Below the pieces are notes generated by a model. The model did no database searches. It had not been told where the DNA came from and was given only the letters and a program-made list of their open reading frames with translations. Positions 1 to 9,214 of a stretch of 64,000 nt of DNA are shown here, one piece after another. The stretch is from Brucella sp. 21LCYQ03 (GTDB taxonomy: Bacteria; Pseudomonadota; Alphaproteobacteria; Rhizobiales; Rhizobiaceae), in NCBI RefSeq assembly GCF_023554105.1, contig NZ_JAMJWE010000017.1:1-64000 (forward strand), read 5' to 3'. Within the stretch, counting starts at the first letter, position 1, and each line of letters begins with the position of its first letter. A program made the translations under genes and the position numbers.

Positions 1-1
1 T

Positions 2-79
2 AAGGCTGGCAAGATCAGCCTTCATACCGAGCCCGGCAAAAGTGTGGCGCTTGGCGCAGAATTGGCGACTATCGAATAA
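2..79 (+). CDS. C-terminal tail of an unknown protein (5' end outside window)
   Basis: An open frame enters from the left edge and stops at TAA 77-79, giving 25 residues that end in GKSVALGAELATIE. The pattern 'E-P-G-x-x-V-x-x-G-x-x-L-A-x-I-E' resembles the last strand of a biotinyl/lipoyl or barrel-sandwich domain, but 25 residues are too few to assign a family. It converges on the M81 peptidase gene, only 12 bp away. Existence of the frame is seen directly; the domain idea is a guess. Confidence 0.4.
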   Translation, partial: KAGKISLHTEPGKSVALGAELATIE

Positions 80-91
80 TCGAGAGCAAGG

Positions 92-1570
92 CTAATCAAG
101 TCCTAACGGATCGGCGATGCGTGGCCAAAGCTCCATGCTCGCCTTCCTGTATTCTGTCACGGCTGCATTGGTCGGATAGGATGTTGGTGCTGATATATAG
201 ACAATCTCAGAAGCGATCGGCTGAAAGCCAGCCTGAAAATGATTGGTCGACTTAACAAGCAGATAGTCTTTACTCCCAAAATCTATCTCGAGATTTGAGA
301 ATATATCCGGCTCGTAAGTCTGTGAGCGACTGGTGATCAGGATAATATCAATCTTTGTTCCGATGGGACGTATCACAGCCACGCGACCGAGATTAACACG
401 GCTGTTGCGAAAGCTCTGCCAGCCGTGATCCATGACCTTTTGGATTGTCACACGCAAGTCGAGCGGTTCGCCGCCATGCCATGACGATTTACCACCGATA
501 CGAAGCTCAAGTTCCGCTCCCTCGCCCGCCGCATGGCAGAACGAAACCGCTATCGGATCCCAGATCGTTGCCACAGCGAAATTATCCATCCCACGTTCTA
601 ACATACGACGCAGGATGAAGGTTGCATCACCCGCAACGCCACCGCCGGGATTGTCCCAAATATCCGAGATGACGACCGGCAACAAAGGATTGGCTTTGCG
701 CACTGAAACCACATGATCAAGCCCGGCATCCGTGTCGAACATCGGCATGGCTGTATGTTTACGCATCCGATAAAGCTCATGCCCAAGCCTTTGAACCAAT
801 GCATCACCTTTGGCTTTGTCATTGTCAGAGACCACCACAATACGCGTCCCCATGTCAGGTGAATCGCCCGCCATAAAACCGTGAATGACAGAAATCGACA
901 AAATTCCGTCCTTGCCCTGCATGGCTTTCAGCCGGTCAACGAAGGAACGCATGGGTTCGCGATTGGTCGGGTAGATCGTGATCATCCGGCAATCAAATGT
1001 CGAAATGACGGGCTTTATCTCACCCCGCAGTGCCTGCAATGCGAGATCAACCACATGCTCTCCGCGTTCCTCAAAGTCGGTATGCGGAAATTCGAGAAAG
1101 GCGGCCATCAGATCAAGATTAGCAACACGTTTTGCACTCAGATGACTGTGCGGATCAAACTCGGCTGCAATCAGAATATTAGGCCCGACAAGTGTGCGAA
1201 TGCGCTCCAGAAAATCGCCTTCCGGGTCTTCATAGCCCTGTGCAATCATTGCACCGTGCAGCCCCAGAACAACGCCATCGACAGGCAAAGCCGCCTTTAG
1301 CTCGGCAAGGATAGTATCACGCAATGTTTCATAGGTTTCGCGTTGAATGAGACCAGCGGGCTCTGCCCAGCACGATGTCCCCTCAATCACAGTTAAACCG
1401 TCAGCCTGAGCGCGATGGCGCAAAATGGGTACGACCGAGGAACATAAGGTCGGAGTATCAGGATGCTCGCCCGGTCCGGCATAAAATGCCGCTCTAAACG
1501 CTTCCATATCCGTTGGGACGGGAGAAAATGTATTGGTTTCAGTCGCCAGAGACGCAGTAAAAATGCGCAT
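92..1570 (-). CDS. M81 family metallopeptidase (MlrC/microcystinase-C-like)
   Basis: A 492-residue protein that begins MRIFTASLATETNTFSP, the typical start of the M81/MlrC family (DUF1485 N-terminal half, MlrC C-terminal half). Motifs include LHGAM near residue 105, EFDPHSHLS near 140 and ISDIWDNPGGG near 300, where the family has His/Asp metal ligands. The family is named after the linear-microcystin peptidase, but most members in Rhizobiales have unknown peptide or amide substrates. The start at 1570 is preferred over an in-frame one 45 nt upstream because GGAGGGG lies about 10 nt before this ATG and the family homology starts here. It stands alone between the unknown tail and a divergent membrane-protein gene. 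Family is confident; substrate is unknown. Confidence 0.85.
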   Translation of the reverse strand: MRIFTASLATETNTFSPVPTDMEAFRAAFYAGPGEHPDTPTLCSSVVPILRHRAQADGLTVIEGTSCWAEPAGLIQRETYETLRDTILAELKAALPVDGVVLGLHGAMIAQGYEDPEGDFLERIRTLVGPNILIAAEFDPHSHLSAKRVANLDLMAAFLEFPHTDFEERGEHVVDLALQALRGEIKPVISTFDCRMITIYPTNREPMRSFVDRLKAMQGKDGILSISVIHGFMAGDSPDMGTRIVVVSDNDKAKGDALVQRLGHELYRMRKHTAMPMFDTDAGLDHVVSVRKANPLLPVVISDIWDNPGGGVAGDATFILRRMLERGMDNFAVATIWDPIAVSFCHAAGEGAELELRIGGKSSWHGGEPLDLRVTIQKVMDHGWQSFRNSRVNLGRVAVIRPIGTKIDIILITSRSQTYEPDIFSNLEIDFGSKDYLLVKSTNHFQAGFQPIASEIVYISAPTSYPTNAAVTEYRKASMELWPRIADPLGLD

Positions 1571-1834
1571 GATGTGAACCCCTCCGCGCCCGTGACGACA
1601 CTGCATCACAAGCACCGTTTAAAGACTTACTGTAAAGCATATGATCCCCATTTGGTCGCGTTGCCAAATAGCGCCCGGCGGCTGTACACAGAAATCCATT
1701 GCAGCAAACAAGTGTCTATAAAAATATCCTATATTTCGCGTTATTTGCCACTCGCAATTTGCTTTAGCCATTACCATTTGCAGCCTGAAACTCACCTTTA
1801 CAAATTTCAGCAATACCGCAATTCAGGAGCATTT

Positions 1835-2356
1835 ATGGAACGTTTGATCGAGCGCAGTCTCTTTGCCAGCCGCTGGCTTATGGCGCCTATGTATATAGGG
1901 CTGGCTTTAGCGCTGGTCATACTTGTCTGGGTTTTCATGGTTGAACTCTGGCACCTCGCCTGGATGATCCCGACTATGACAGTCAATGATGCCGTCCTTG
2001 GCGTGCTGGCCCTCATAGACCTCAGCCTTGCCGCCAATCTTTTGATGATTGTGATTTTCGCAGGCTATGAAAATTTCGTCAGCCGTATGGACCTCGCCGA
2101 TCACAAAGATCGTCCTGACTGGCAGGGCGAGGTCGATTTCTCGGCACTCAAACTTAAGCTTGTTGCATCTATTGTGGCAATCTCCGGTATTCATCTTCTC
2201 AAAGTGTTTATGGACGTCGCCAAATATTCCGCCGATCACATCAAGTGGATGGTGATCATCCATCTTGTTTTCGTCATTTCCGGCGTTCTGCTTGCGGCGA
2301 TGGACTGGATCGCAAACCACGGCAAGTCCCTCAAGAAAAAGACTGGCAAAGCCTGA
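1835..2356 (+). CDS. YqhA/UPF0114 family inner-membrane protein
   Basis: A 173-residue integral membrane protein starting MERLIERSLFASRWLMAP. There are hydrophobic segments at about residues 16-36, 50-75, 108-128 and 138-160, and the signature 'SRWLMAPMYIGL' is typical of TIGR00645/UPF0114. The longer reading frame extends upstream, but AGGAG at 1825-1829 sits correctly before ATG 1835 and family homology starts there. The C-terminus is lysine-rich (SLKKKTGKA), consistent with a cytoplasmic tail. Its function is not established in the family. It is divergent from the M81 peptidase gene with about 264 bp between starts. Confidence 0.85.
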   Translation: MERLIERSLFASRWLMAPMYIGLALALVILVWVFMVELWHLAWMIPTMTVNDAVLGVLALIDLSLAANLLMIVIFAGYENFVSRMDLADHKDRPDWQGEVDFSALKLKLVASIVAISGIHLLKVFMDVAKYSADHIKWMVIIHLVFVISGVLLAAMDWIANHGKSLKKKTGKA

Positions 2357-2545
2357 TCAGCCGAAACGTTTGGGCGCTGGCTTCACACCTCACGAAACCA
2401 GCGCCAATTTCGGCATTTATAGAACAGAATTCTCGCAATTGATTAAAACGCGATATAAGTATGCGCGACATCAGCGCTGATTCCATTTATTAAAATCGGC
2501 ACAAGCTGAAATTCTCATTCTTTCAGAATTGAAGAGGAACTGACG

Positions 2546-3676
2546 GTGTTCAGCCGGTTTCGTCTGTTCATACCTATGTTGGCTGGCGCGAATTTGCGCG
2601 ATCGTCTGATTGCGTGCGTCGGTGCATTGATAGGCATTGCCCTCACAGGATTTATCACCGCCCTTGTGATGGGAAATTCGATCGCTTTTCCAATCATCGT
2701 TGCCCCAATTGGCGCATCAGCTGTGCTGCTATTTGCAGTACCGGCCAGCCCACTCGCTCAGCCATGGTCAATCATCGGCGGCAACGTTATTTCGGCTCTG
2801 GTCGGCATCACCGTTGTGCACTTCGTCGACAATCAGGTATTGGCAATTGGTCTTAGCGTAGGCCTCGCCATTGCAGCGATGTCCTTTGGCCGTTGTCTAC
2901 ATCCGCCCGGTGGTGCCGCAGCACTCACCACAATCATTGGCGGCCCGGCCGTAACCGACCTTGGCTACCAGTTCGCCTTGATACCTGTCGGCTTGAACTC
3001 TGCTATGCTGGTCGTGCTTGGCATCGCGTTTCACAAGCTCACACGCCGCAAATATCCGCATGTGCCAGGTGCAGCGCCGGTCAACACACACAAGACCAGC
3101 GATCTCCCAGCCTCTTTGCGTGTCGGATTTAATTCGGACGATGTGAGTAAAGCGCTCGCAACGATTGATGAAACATTCGATATTGATCCTTCTGATCTTG
3201 ATCGTTTGCTCAGACAAGTCGAGTTGCAAGCGCTGGTGCGCACGCATGGAAAATCGCAGGCCAAAGATATTATGTCGCGTGATGTAATTTACATCACTGA
3301 AAACGATCCGCCGGAAAAGGCGCGCGCGCTTCTGCTTGAACACAATATCCGCACGCTACCCGTTATCGATAACGCGGGTAAACTTAAGGGCACTGTCGGA
3401 TTGCGCCAATTGCAAAATACAGCGTCAGATGCCCGCTCCATCATGGTCGAAGCCATTACCGCTTCGCAAGATGATCAGGTGGTCGGTCTTGTGCCACAGC
3501 TGACCGATGGCCGTGCTCATGCGATTATTGTAACGGATAATGACGGCATTGTGCAGGGATTGATTTCGCAAACCGATCTTCTCAGCGCACTTGCCCGTTC
3601 TCTGCGTTTTCAGGAGCCGGAACAGCCAAAGAAGCGGAAGTCTCCGCTTCACCTTTTGCGTGGTGCGGGGATTTAA
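2546..3676 (+). CDS. HPP-family membrane protein with C-terminal CBS domain pair
   Basis: A 376-residue protein starting from GTG 2546, with GAGGAA upstream as the ribosome site. Residues about 20-175 form a hydrophobic HPP domain with several membrane helices and the diagnostic CLHPPGGAAAL motif near residue 115. The C-terminal half carries two CBS motifs (about 240-295 and 305-360; 'AKDIMSRDVIYI', 'HNIRTLPVID'), which usually bind adenine nucleotides and gate transporters. Related HPP proteins have been linked to nitrite transport in cyanobacteria and plants, but the HPP-CBS form in proteobacteria has no proven substrate. Transport function is inference. Confidence 0.85.
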   Translation: MFSRFRLFIPMLAGANLRDRLIACVGALIGIALTGFITALVMGNSIAFPIIVAPIGASAVLLFAVPASPLAQPWSIIGGNVISALVGITVVHFVDNQVLAIGLSVGLAIAAMSFGRCLHPPGGAAALTTIIGGPAVTDLGYQFALIPVGLNSAMLVVLGIAFHKLTRRKYPHVPGAAPVNTHKTSDLPASLRVGFNSDDVSKALATIDETFDIDPSDLDRLLRQVELQALVRTHGKSQAKDIMSRDVIYITENDPPEKARALLLEHNIRTLPVIDNAGKLKGTVGLRQLQNTASDARSIMVEAITASQDDQVVGLVPQLTDGRAHAIIVTDNDGIVQGLISQTDLLSALARSLRFQEPEQPKKRKSPLHLLRGAGI

Positions 3677-3800
3677 AGCATGAATCGGGTAATACCGCGG
3701 GAATAAAATATACAACTCCTGATCCATAATGTTTGAAGACAAACGCAAAGCCGATCAAGCTGCACCCAAAAGCGGTATAATCTGTTCAGACAACTAAGAG

Positions 3801-4568
3801 TTATGAGCCGCAAACAATCAATTCAACTCCGGCATCTTCAATCATTTTTGCGTTTGCATCAGAAATTCCGGCATCAGTAATGAGAGTGCTGATACGACTG
3901 AAAGTCAAAGCCCGCAGCCGAGGGCGCGCAAAAAACTTGGAGCTATCAGCAAGAACTACAACTTCGCTAGCACGGCCTACAACCATATCAATCACTCTGA
4001 CAAGAAGTGGATTATTCTCCAGCAACCCTTCATCATCTATTCCAAGTGTGCCTAGAAAATAGCGCGACACATAGAACTCTTCGGTCCAGAGCTGCGGTGA
4101 GTAAAAAATTGCAGGCTCACGGTGTAATTCACCACCCAATACATGCAGGTTACATGTTGAGCTGTTCCATATTGTATCTGCAACAGCTACGGAATTGGTG
4201 ATAACCTTCAGACTTTTGCTCGCAAGCTTTCGCGAGAAAAGAGAACAGGTTGTTCCGCCATGTATGAAAATTGTATCGCCGTCATTGCAATATTCCGCAG
4301 CAGCCGTTGCAATTGCTTCCTTCTGAGAAACATTGATGACTTGATTTTCTATATAGGGTTTTGAGCGAGACGAGGCCGAACTGAGATTGTCAGCAGTTGT
4401 AATGCCACCATGGACTTTACGTATTGCACCCTGCTCGTTAAGTTTAGCTATGTCACGGCGAACTGTGGCCGGTGAAACATCCAGTAAGTCCACAATGTCA
4501 TTCACACTCGCGAACTGCGACGCCGCTAGAATTCGTAGGATGGCTTCCTGACGCTCAAGTTCGTTCAC
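3801..4568 (-). CDS. DeoR/GlpR family transcriptional regulator of the sugar locus
   Basis: A 255-residue protein starting MNELERQEAILRIL. The N-terminal winged helix-turn-helix (residues about 5-55) contains 'VSPATVRRDIAKL' and 'VHGG', the DeoR family signature. The C-terminal DeoRC sensor domain (about 80-235) resembles sugar-phosphate isomerase folds and normally binds a phosphorylated sugar. It is the last gene of the leftward series isomerase-araD-araB-deoR, 79 bp after araB. It very likely represses the two divergent sugar operons until a pathway phosphate accumulates; this is inferred from gene position. Confidence 0.85.
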   Translation of the reverse strand: MNELERQEAILRILAASQFASVNDIVDLLDVSPATVRRDIAKLNEQGAIRKVHGGITTADNLSSASSRSKPYIENQVINVSQKEAIATAAAEYCNDGDTIFIHGGTTCSLFSRKLASKSLKVITNSVAVADTIWNSSTCNLHVLGGELHREPAIFYSPQLWTEEFYVSRYFLGTLGIDDEGLLENNPLLVRVIDMVVGRASEVVVLADSSKFFARPRLRALTFSRISTLITDAGISDANAKMIEDAGVELIVCGS

Positions 4569-4647
4569 GCTAAATTCCTATCAATTTTTCGTCAATATTC
4601 GCATTGTAACAACGATGAGAAAATCCATTTAGGCTGCTTCATACAGT

Positions 4648-6216
4648 TCAGGCTTTGCGACGCATTTTTTTCAAAGCTGGAAGAATGCCTGCAAGGTTGA
4701 CCGGCCTTCCTTCGCCAAAACCAAAGTAGAGATCCTGATAAACTTTGAACAGTTCATCATAGATTGCCATTGCATCAGGCCGCGGCTGTATAACGCGCAT
4801 TGGGAAACATAGAGTATCCTGCGCTTCGTCCAAAGTCGCAAATGCACCTGAGGCTAAACTGGCAAAGATACCCGAACCAAGACCTGTTGGAGCGCCATCA
4901 GGCACGAGCACTGGACAACCAAGCACATCGGCATAAATCTGGTTCAGAACTTCATTTTTCTGCGGAATGCCTCCACCATTAATGACGCGTTTGATAGGGA
5001 TGCCACCACTGCGGATGCGTTCGAGAATAATCCGCGTGTGAAAAGCAGTCCCTTCGATGGCAGCATGCAATTCATCTGCGGCTGTATGATTGATGTCCCA
5101 TCCAAGCGTCATGCCACCGAGATCGGATCGCACGAGTACGGTACGATCACCATTGTCCCATGTCAGTCGGATGAGACCAGTCTGACCTGGAGCATATTTT
5201 TCAAGACCATCCGCCAGCGTGGCTACGTCACTTCCAGCGCGACGAGCAATAGCCTCGAACAGATCACCCGTAGCAGACAATCCAGCTTCGACACCCATAT
5301 GGTTGGGGTGAACACTACCAGGAACAAGGCCGCATAGCCCGGGAATAACACCACAATCTTCAGGACCCAGCGCTATAATACATGTCGACGTTCCAACTAC
5401 ATTAACAACGTCACCCATTTTGCAACCAACACCAATCGCATCCCAATGAGCATCTAAAGCTCCAACCGGGATAGGAATACCAGCGCGCAAACCCAGTCGC
5501 TCCGCCCAGTAGGGAGATAAATGACCCGCAATCTGGTCGGATGTTTTATACTGTCCAGCAAGTTTGGCGTTAATTCCATCCAAGAGTGGATCCAAACGTG
5601 TAAGAAAATCCTGCGGCGGCAGCCCGCCCCAAGCTTCGCCCCACATCCATTTATGCCCCATAGCGCAAATACTACGTGCAACCTCACTAACGTCTGACAC
5701 GCCACAAAGGGTCGCGGTTACCATATCGCAATGCTCAAGAGCACTGGCAAAGCGGTCACGCTTCTCCGGGTTATGACGCAAAAAATGGAGGACTTTTGCA
5801 TAACCCCACTCGTGTGAATAAACACCGCCGCACCATTTTATTGCCTCCATGCCTTCAAGGTGTGCCGCTTGCGTGATTTCCGCCGCCTCCTTATGAGCAC
5901 GATGGTCGCACCACAAGTAATAATCATCAAGCGGTGTCAGTGTTTTATCGACCATGACGACGCTGGAGCCAGTCGTCTCGCAAGCAAGGGCTTCGACGCT
6001 TGCAGCATCGATATTTGCACGGGAAATTGCTTCACGAACCGCGTTTACGAGCGCGTTCATGTGGTCGTCGTGCGATTGTGTTGCGAGATCGGGATCAGTG
6101 GCTGATCGCTTCAGTGGATAACTGATTGATGCATTTGATAGAATTCCTTTTATGGAATCTACGACCGTGGCACGCACGCTCAACGTACCGAAATCCACAC
6201 CCACGACAACACTCAT
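4648..6216 (-). CDS. araB: Ribulokinase (FGGY carbohydrate kinase)
   Basis: A 522-residue FGGY kinase. The N-terminal phosphate-binding strand VGVDFGTLSVRATVVD, the segment 'CETTGSSVV...DDYYLWCDHRA', 'AMGHKWMW' and the C-terminal INGGGIPQKN adenosine-binding loop are characteristic of the ribulokinase branch. It should phosphorylate L-ribulose (or a related ketopentose or pentitol) with ATP to the 5-phosphate, the substrate of the AraD product encoded just upstream. The ATG at 6216 was chosen over a start 15 nt further out because GGGAGGAA lies 5-11 nt before it. The araD stop is 30 nt upstream, so the genes are co-transcribed. Confidence 0.85.
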   Translation of the reverse strand: MSVVVGVDFGTLSVRATVVDSIKGILSNASISYPLKRSATDPDLATQSHDDHMNALVNAVREAISRANIDAASVEALACETTGSSVVMVDKTLTPLDDYYLWCDHRAHKEAAEITQAAHLEGMEAIKWCGGVYSHEWGYAKVLHFLRHNPEKRDRFASALEHCDMVTATLCGVSDVSEVARSICAMGHKWMWGEAWGGLPPQDFLTRLDPLLDGINAKLAGQYKTSDQIAGHLSPYWAERLGLRAGIPIPVGALDAHWDAIGVGCKMGDVVNVVGTSTCIIALGPEDCGVIPGLCGLVPGSVHPNHMGVEAGLSATGDLFEAIARRAGSDVATLADGLEKYAPGQTGLIRLTWDNGDRTVLVRSDLGGMTLGWDINHTAADELHAAIEGTAFHTRIILERIRSGGIPIKRVINGGGIPQKNEVLNQIYADVLGCPVLVPDGAPTGLGSGIFASLASGAFATLDEAQDTLCFPMRVIQPRPDAMAIYDELFKVYQDLYFGFGEGRPVNLAGILPALKKMRRKA

Positions 6217-6246
6217 AAAAGTTCCTCCCAACGTCTCGCAGAAGCT

Positions 6247-6936
6247 TTATTGTCCGTAGCTGGCGTTGTCACCATGCTTGCGCAAATAATGCCGGTCCAG
6301 CAGGCTTCGCGAAATCGGCTGAGCATCGGGATTGAGTGAAATAGTATGCCATGCGAGCCGGGCAACTTCCTCCAGAATGAGTGCATTGTGCACTGCATCC
6401 GCAGGCCCGCTTCCCCAAACAAACGGCCCGTGTCCGGCAACCAGTGCCGCCGGTATGGACATAGGATCGTAATTTCCCAGTGCTTCCACCACTACACGCC
6501 CAGTCGCTTCAACATAACGATCCCGAATTTCTTCTTCAGTGAGCAAGCGTGTTACAGGAATCGTGCCGTGGAAATAGTCCGCATGCGTCGTACCGAAAGG
6601 CGGAATAGAGCGTTGGCTCTGTGCAAAAATCGTCGCATATGTCGAATGCGTATGTACAATCGCACCAATAGCTGGAACTGCCTTGTAAAGCACAAGATGT
6701 GTCAGCAGGTCAGATGAAGGCTTAAGCTTACCTTCAATAACGTTACCCTCAATATCGGTTACAACCAGATCAGCAAGGGACAGTTTGTCATATTCAACAC
6801 CGCTTGGCTTTATAACGACCCGACCACTTTTCCTGTCGATACCGCTGACATTGCCAAAAGTTGAAAGAACCAGTCCTTCGCGAACCGTCGCCAGGTTCGC
6901 CTCCAGAACAGCCTTTTTAAGTTTGTTCAAATCCAT
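6247..6936 (-). CDS. araD: L-ribulose-5-phosphate 4-epimerase / class II aldolase family
   Basis: A 229-residue class II aldolase/adducin fold enzyme. STFGNVSG (about residues 25-32) and KPSG form the phosphate site. HTHS near residue 94 and the later GHGPFVWG supply the zinc histidines. Length and the C-terminal HYLRKHG match AraD/UlaF/SgaE epimerases, which convert L-ribulose 5-phosphate to D-xylulose 5-phosphate and so feed the pentose phosphate pathway. The start at 6936 (MDLNKLKK) is where homology begins; the ribosome site there is weak, so the boundary is less certain than the function. Confidence 0.85.
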   Translation of the reverse strand: MDLNKLKKAVLEANLATVREGLVLSTFGNVSGIDRKSGRVVIKPSGVEYDKLSLADLVVTDIEGNVIEGKLKPSSDLLTHLVLYKAVPAIGAIVHTHSTYATIFAQSQRSIPPFGTTHADYFHGTIPVTRLLTEEEIRDRYVEATGRVVVEALGNYDPMSIPAALVAGHGPFVWGSGPADAVHNALILEEVARLAWHTISLNPDAQPISRSLLDRHYLRKHGDNASYGQ

Positions 6937-6991
6937 AATACTACCGCTGAAACTGTGAGAATGGCGCAGCCAGAACAATGATCAAATTCAA

Positions 6992-7798
6992 TCACGCAAC
7001 AATGCGAGCGAGATAGTCCCGATTGAGCTTAACAGCTGCCGCGGGATCTTGACCTGCTTCATCCGACTCCTCTTCCCCAATGAGCCAGCCATCGAAACCC
7101 AGTTCATTATGAAGATGCGCGATAACTGCCGGAATATCGCAATCCCCTGCCCCCATCATGCGCCATACACCATCTGAAGAAGCATCCTTCAAATGGACAT
7201 AGGCAATCCGTTCGCGGAAGAGGGATAACGTCTCTGGGATATTCTGAGCCCCACGGATAATATGGCCAGTGTCGGGCACCCATTTTACGAGCGCTGGGTC
7301 AGTTGCCGCCATAATCGCTTCATATTGCGGGCGCGTCACAACGACTGAGCCATGATGACTGCTCGGATGAAATGCGACCGGGATGCCTCGCGCCTTACCA
7401 ATCTCTCCAGCTCTATTGAAAATGCGACCTGCAATTTCAATGGCTTTGACTTCTCCTATACCGCGATGATCTGTCGGGCATCCAAGAGACAAAATTGTAC
7501 CCGGAAAAGAAGCAATAAAGTCCATTGCGTGAGAGATTGCAGCAATATCCTCATCCGCTTTTTCTTCAACCGTAAAGCCTGTCGGCGTCGAGAATGCATA
7601 CGCAACGAACGTCAAGCCTGTCTCGGAAAGAAGGCGCCTAAAACCTTCGACATCGTGATCATAAACACCGATCATATTGTTGGTGATTTCAATTCCGCTA
7701 TAACCAGCAGCACTAATCGCCCTGACTATATTGTCGGTGCTGCCCGCCCAGGCATCACCCAGCATTTCCCAGGTGAATGTTTGACAACCAATATTCAT
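6992..7798 (-). CDS. Sugar phosphate isomerase/epimerase, TIM barrel (AP-endonuclease family 2 fold)
   Basis: A 268-residue protein starting MNIGCQTFTWEMLGDAW, preceded by GGAGGAGG. The TIM-barrel pattern, with IEITNN early, WVPDTGHI near residue 190, 'YVHLKD' and WLIGEEE near the end, matches metal-dependent xylose-isomerase-like, D-tagatose 3-epimerase or IolE-type enzymes. First gene of the leftward operon with araD and araB. Since there is no L-arabinose isomerase here, it may supply L-ribulose by C3 epimerisation or isomerisation of another ketopentose; this is inference. The exact substrate cannot be read from sequence. Confidence 0.75.
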   Translation of the reverse strand: MNIGCQTFTWEMLGDAWAGSTDNIVRAISAAGYSGIEITNNMIGVYDHDVEGFRRLLSETGLTFVAYAFSTPTGFTVEEKADEDIAAISHAMDFIASFPGTILSLGCPTDHRGIGEVKAIEIAGRIFNRAGEIGKARGIPVAFHPSSHHGSVVVTRPQYEAIMAATDPALVKWVPDTGHIIRGAQNIPETLSLFRERIAYVHLKDASSDGVWRMMGAGDCDIPAVIAHLHNELGFDGWLIGEEESDEAGQDPAAAVKLNRDYLARIVA

Positions 7799-7863
7799 AT
7801 GAACCTCCTCCAAGGCAGGCGAAATTCGTCGCACAATGATTATTATTGATCTTATTCGATGTT

Positions 7864-7934
7864 TTTTTATGCTTTTGTAAGCTTATGTCAACGTAATTTT
7901 CTTAATTGACAAAATTTCTCTCATTGATATGACG
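7864..7934. promoter_or_regulatory. Divergent promoters between the two sugar operons
   Basis: In the 226 bp gap between the isomerase (leftward, start 7798) and the binding-protein gene (rightward, start 8025), a rightward promoter can be read as TTGACA 7906-7911, 16 bp, TATGAC 7928-7933. A leftward one reads TTGACA (7891 down to 7886), 16 bp, TAAAAA (7869-7864). The back-to-back layout and AT-rich spacer fit joint control by the DeoR regulator, but I could not define its operator with confidence. Confidence 0.5.
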
Positions 7935-8024
7935 TTATTTGATCGTAATTAGTCAGATGCTTCTGCGGTCGGGAGAAGTCGGTCTATTAGGAGATGGACC
8001 GGGATCGTTTTTTGGGAGGAACAT

Positions 8025-9044
8025 ATGAATAGATTTAAAAAATTGGCTCTCGCCAGTGCTGCAGCTTGCGCACTGATGGCATCACCGGCTTCAGCCAAAG
8101 ACATTGTTGGGCTGATCACCAAAACTAATATCAACCCGTTTTTTGTTAAGATGAAAGAAGGCGCAGAAGCCAAAGCGTCCGAGCTGGGCGTCGAGCTTCG
8201 CTCATTCGCAGGCCGCATTGATGGCGACAATGAAAGTCAGGTCGAGGCTATCGAAAACCTCATCTCTGCTGGCGCCAAAGGCATTCTAATTACGCCAAAC
8301 GATTCAAAAGCTATCATATCAGCAGTCAAGAAAGCGCGTGACGCTGGCCTTATCGTCATTGCACTGGATACTCCGCTTGATCCTATCGATGCAGCTGATG
8401 CGACATTTGCTACCGATAACTTCAAAGCTGGCGAGCTGATTGGTGAGTGGGCGAACAAAACACTCGGCGACGAAGCCGCAAATGCGCGCATCGCTTTTCT
8501 CGACGTCAGTAAGCTTGGCTTCACCGTCGATCTTTTGCGCGATCAGGGTTTCATGAAGGGCTTCGGCATCGACATTAAGGATCCGAACATAATCGGCGAT
8601 GAAGACGATAAACGTATCGTTGGTCATGAAGCAACTGATGGCAATGAAGAAGGCGGACGCACGGGCATGGAAAACCTGCTTCAGCGCGACCCAACCCTCA
8701 ATGTCGTTTATACAATCGCTGAACCTGTTGCGGCTGGTGCATATGAAGCCATTAAAGCTGTCGGTGCAGAAAAAGGCATCATAATTACATCCATCGATGG
8801 TGGCTGTCCGGGTGTAGAAAATGTTCGCGCAGGCGTTATCGGTGCGACATCCATGCAATTTCCATTGCGCATGGCAGAACTTGGCGTTCAGGCTATCGTC
8901 GAGCACGGCAAAACCGGTAAGCTCCCGGAAAATACACCCGGCTTGAAATTCCTTGATACCGGAACACAGCTTGTAACAGACAAGCCCGTAGAAGGTCTTG
9001 ATTCCATTACATCGGAAGAAGCACTCAAACTCTGCTGGGGCTAA
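8025..9044 (+). CDS. CUT2-family sugar ABC transporter, periplasmic binding protein
   Basis: A 339-residue periplasmic-binding protein of the RbsB/FrcB type. The first 24 residues are a clear Sec signal peptide: basic MNRFKK, hydrophobic core, ending in ASPASA before KDIVGL. The mature part has the two-lobe pattern '[15 protein letters not shown]', '[11 protein letters not shown]', 'ALDTPLD', typical of Peripla_BP_4 pentose/hexose binders. GGGAGGA lies just before the start. First gene of the rightward operon, it captures the sugar in the periplasm for the permease and ATPase encoded next. A strong hairpin follows the gene. Confidence 0.88.
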   Translation: MNRFKKLALASAAACALMASPASAKDIVGLITKTNINPFFVKMKEGAEAKASELGVELRSFAGRIDGDNESQVEAIENLISAGAKGILITPNDSKAIISAVKKARDAGLIVIALDTPLDPIDAADATFATDNFKAGELIGEWANKTLGDEAANARIAFLDVSKLGFTVDLLRDQGFMKGFGIDIKDPNIIGDEDDKRIVGHEATDGNEEGGRTGMENLLQRDPTLNVVYTIAEPVAAGAYEAIKAVGAEKGIIITSIDGGCPGVENVRAGVIGATSMQFPLRMAELGVQAIVEHGKTGKLPENTPGLKFLDTGTQLVTDKPVEGLDSITSEEALKLCWG

Positions 9045-9096
9045 ATATCTGATCTGTTGAGGGTTCTCTTACCCCCTATAGATCATTGTTTTAAGC

Positions 9097-9126
9097 GAGT
9101 GCGTGATGATAATTCATCATGCACTC
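9097..9126 (+). other. Intercistronic hairpin after the sugar-binding-protein gene
   Basis: Two 13-nt arms (GAGTGCGTGATGA at 9097-9109 and its complement at 9114-9126, with one G-T pair) enclose a 4-nt loop in the 170 bp gap between binding protein and permease. No T-run follows, so it is not a typical terminator. Such hairpins often protect the upstream mRNA and raise the binding-protein to permease ratio. Confidence 0.55.
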
Positions 9127-9214
9127 TCATTTACCCCGATATACGCCTTCGCGATGCGTCGTGGCGAAGTGCACTATCCCGGTCTCGCAAGACGTCGGCA
9201 GGAGGCGATGCAAA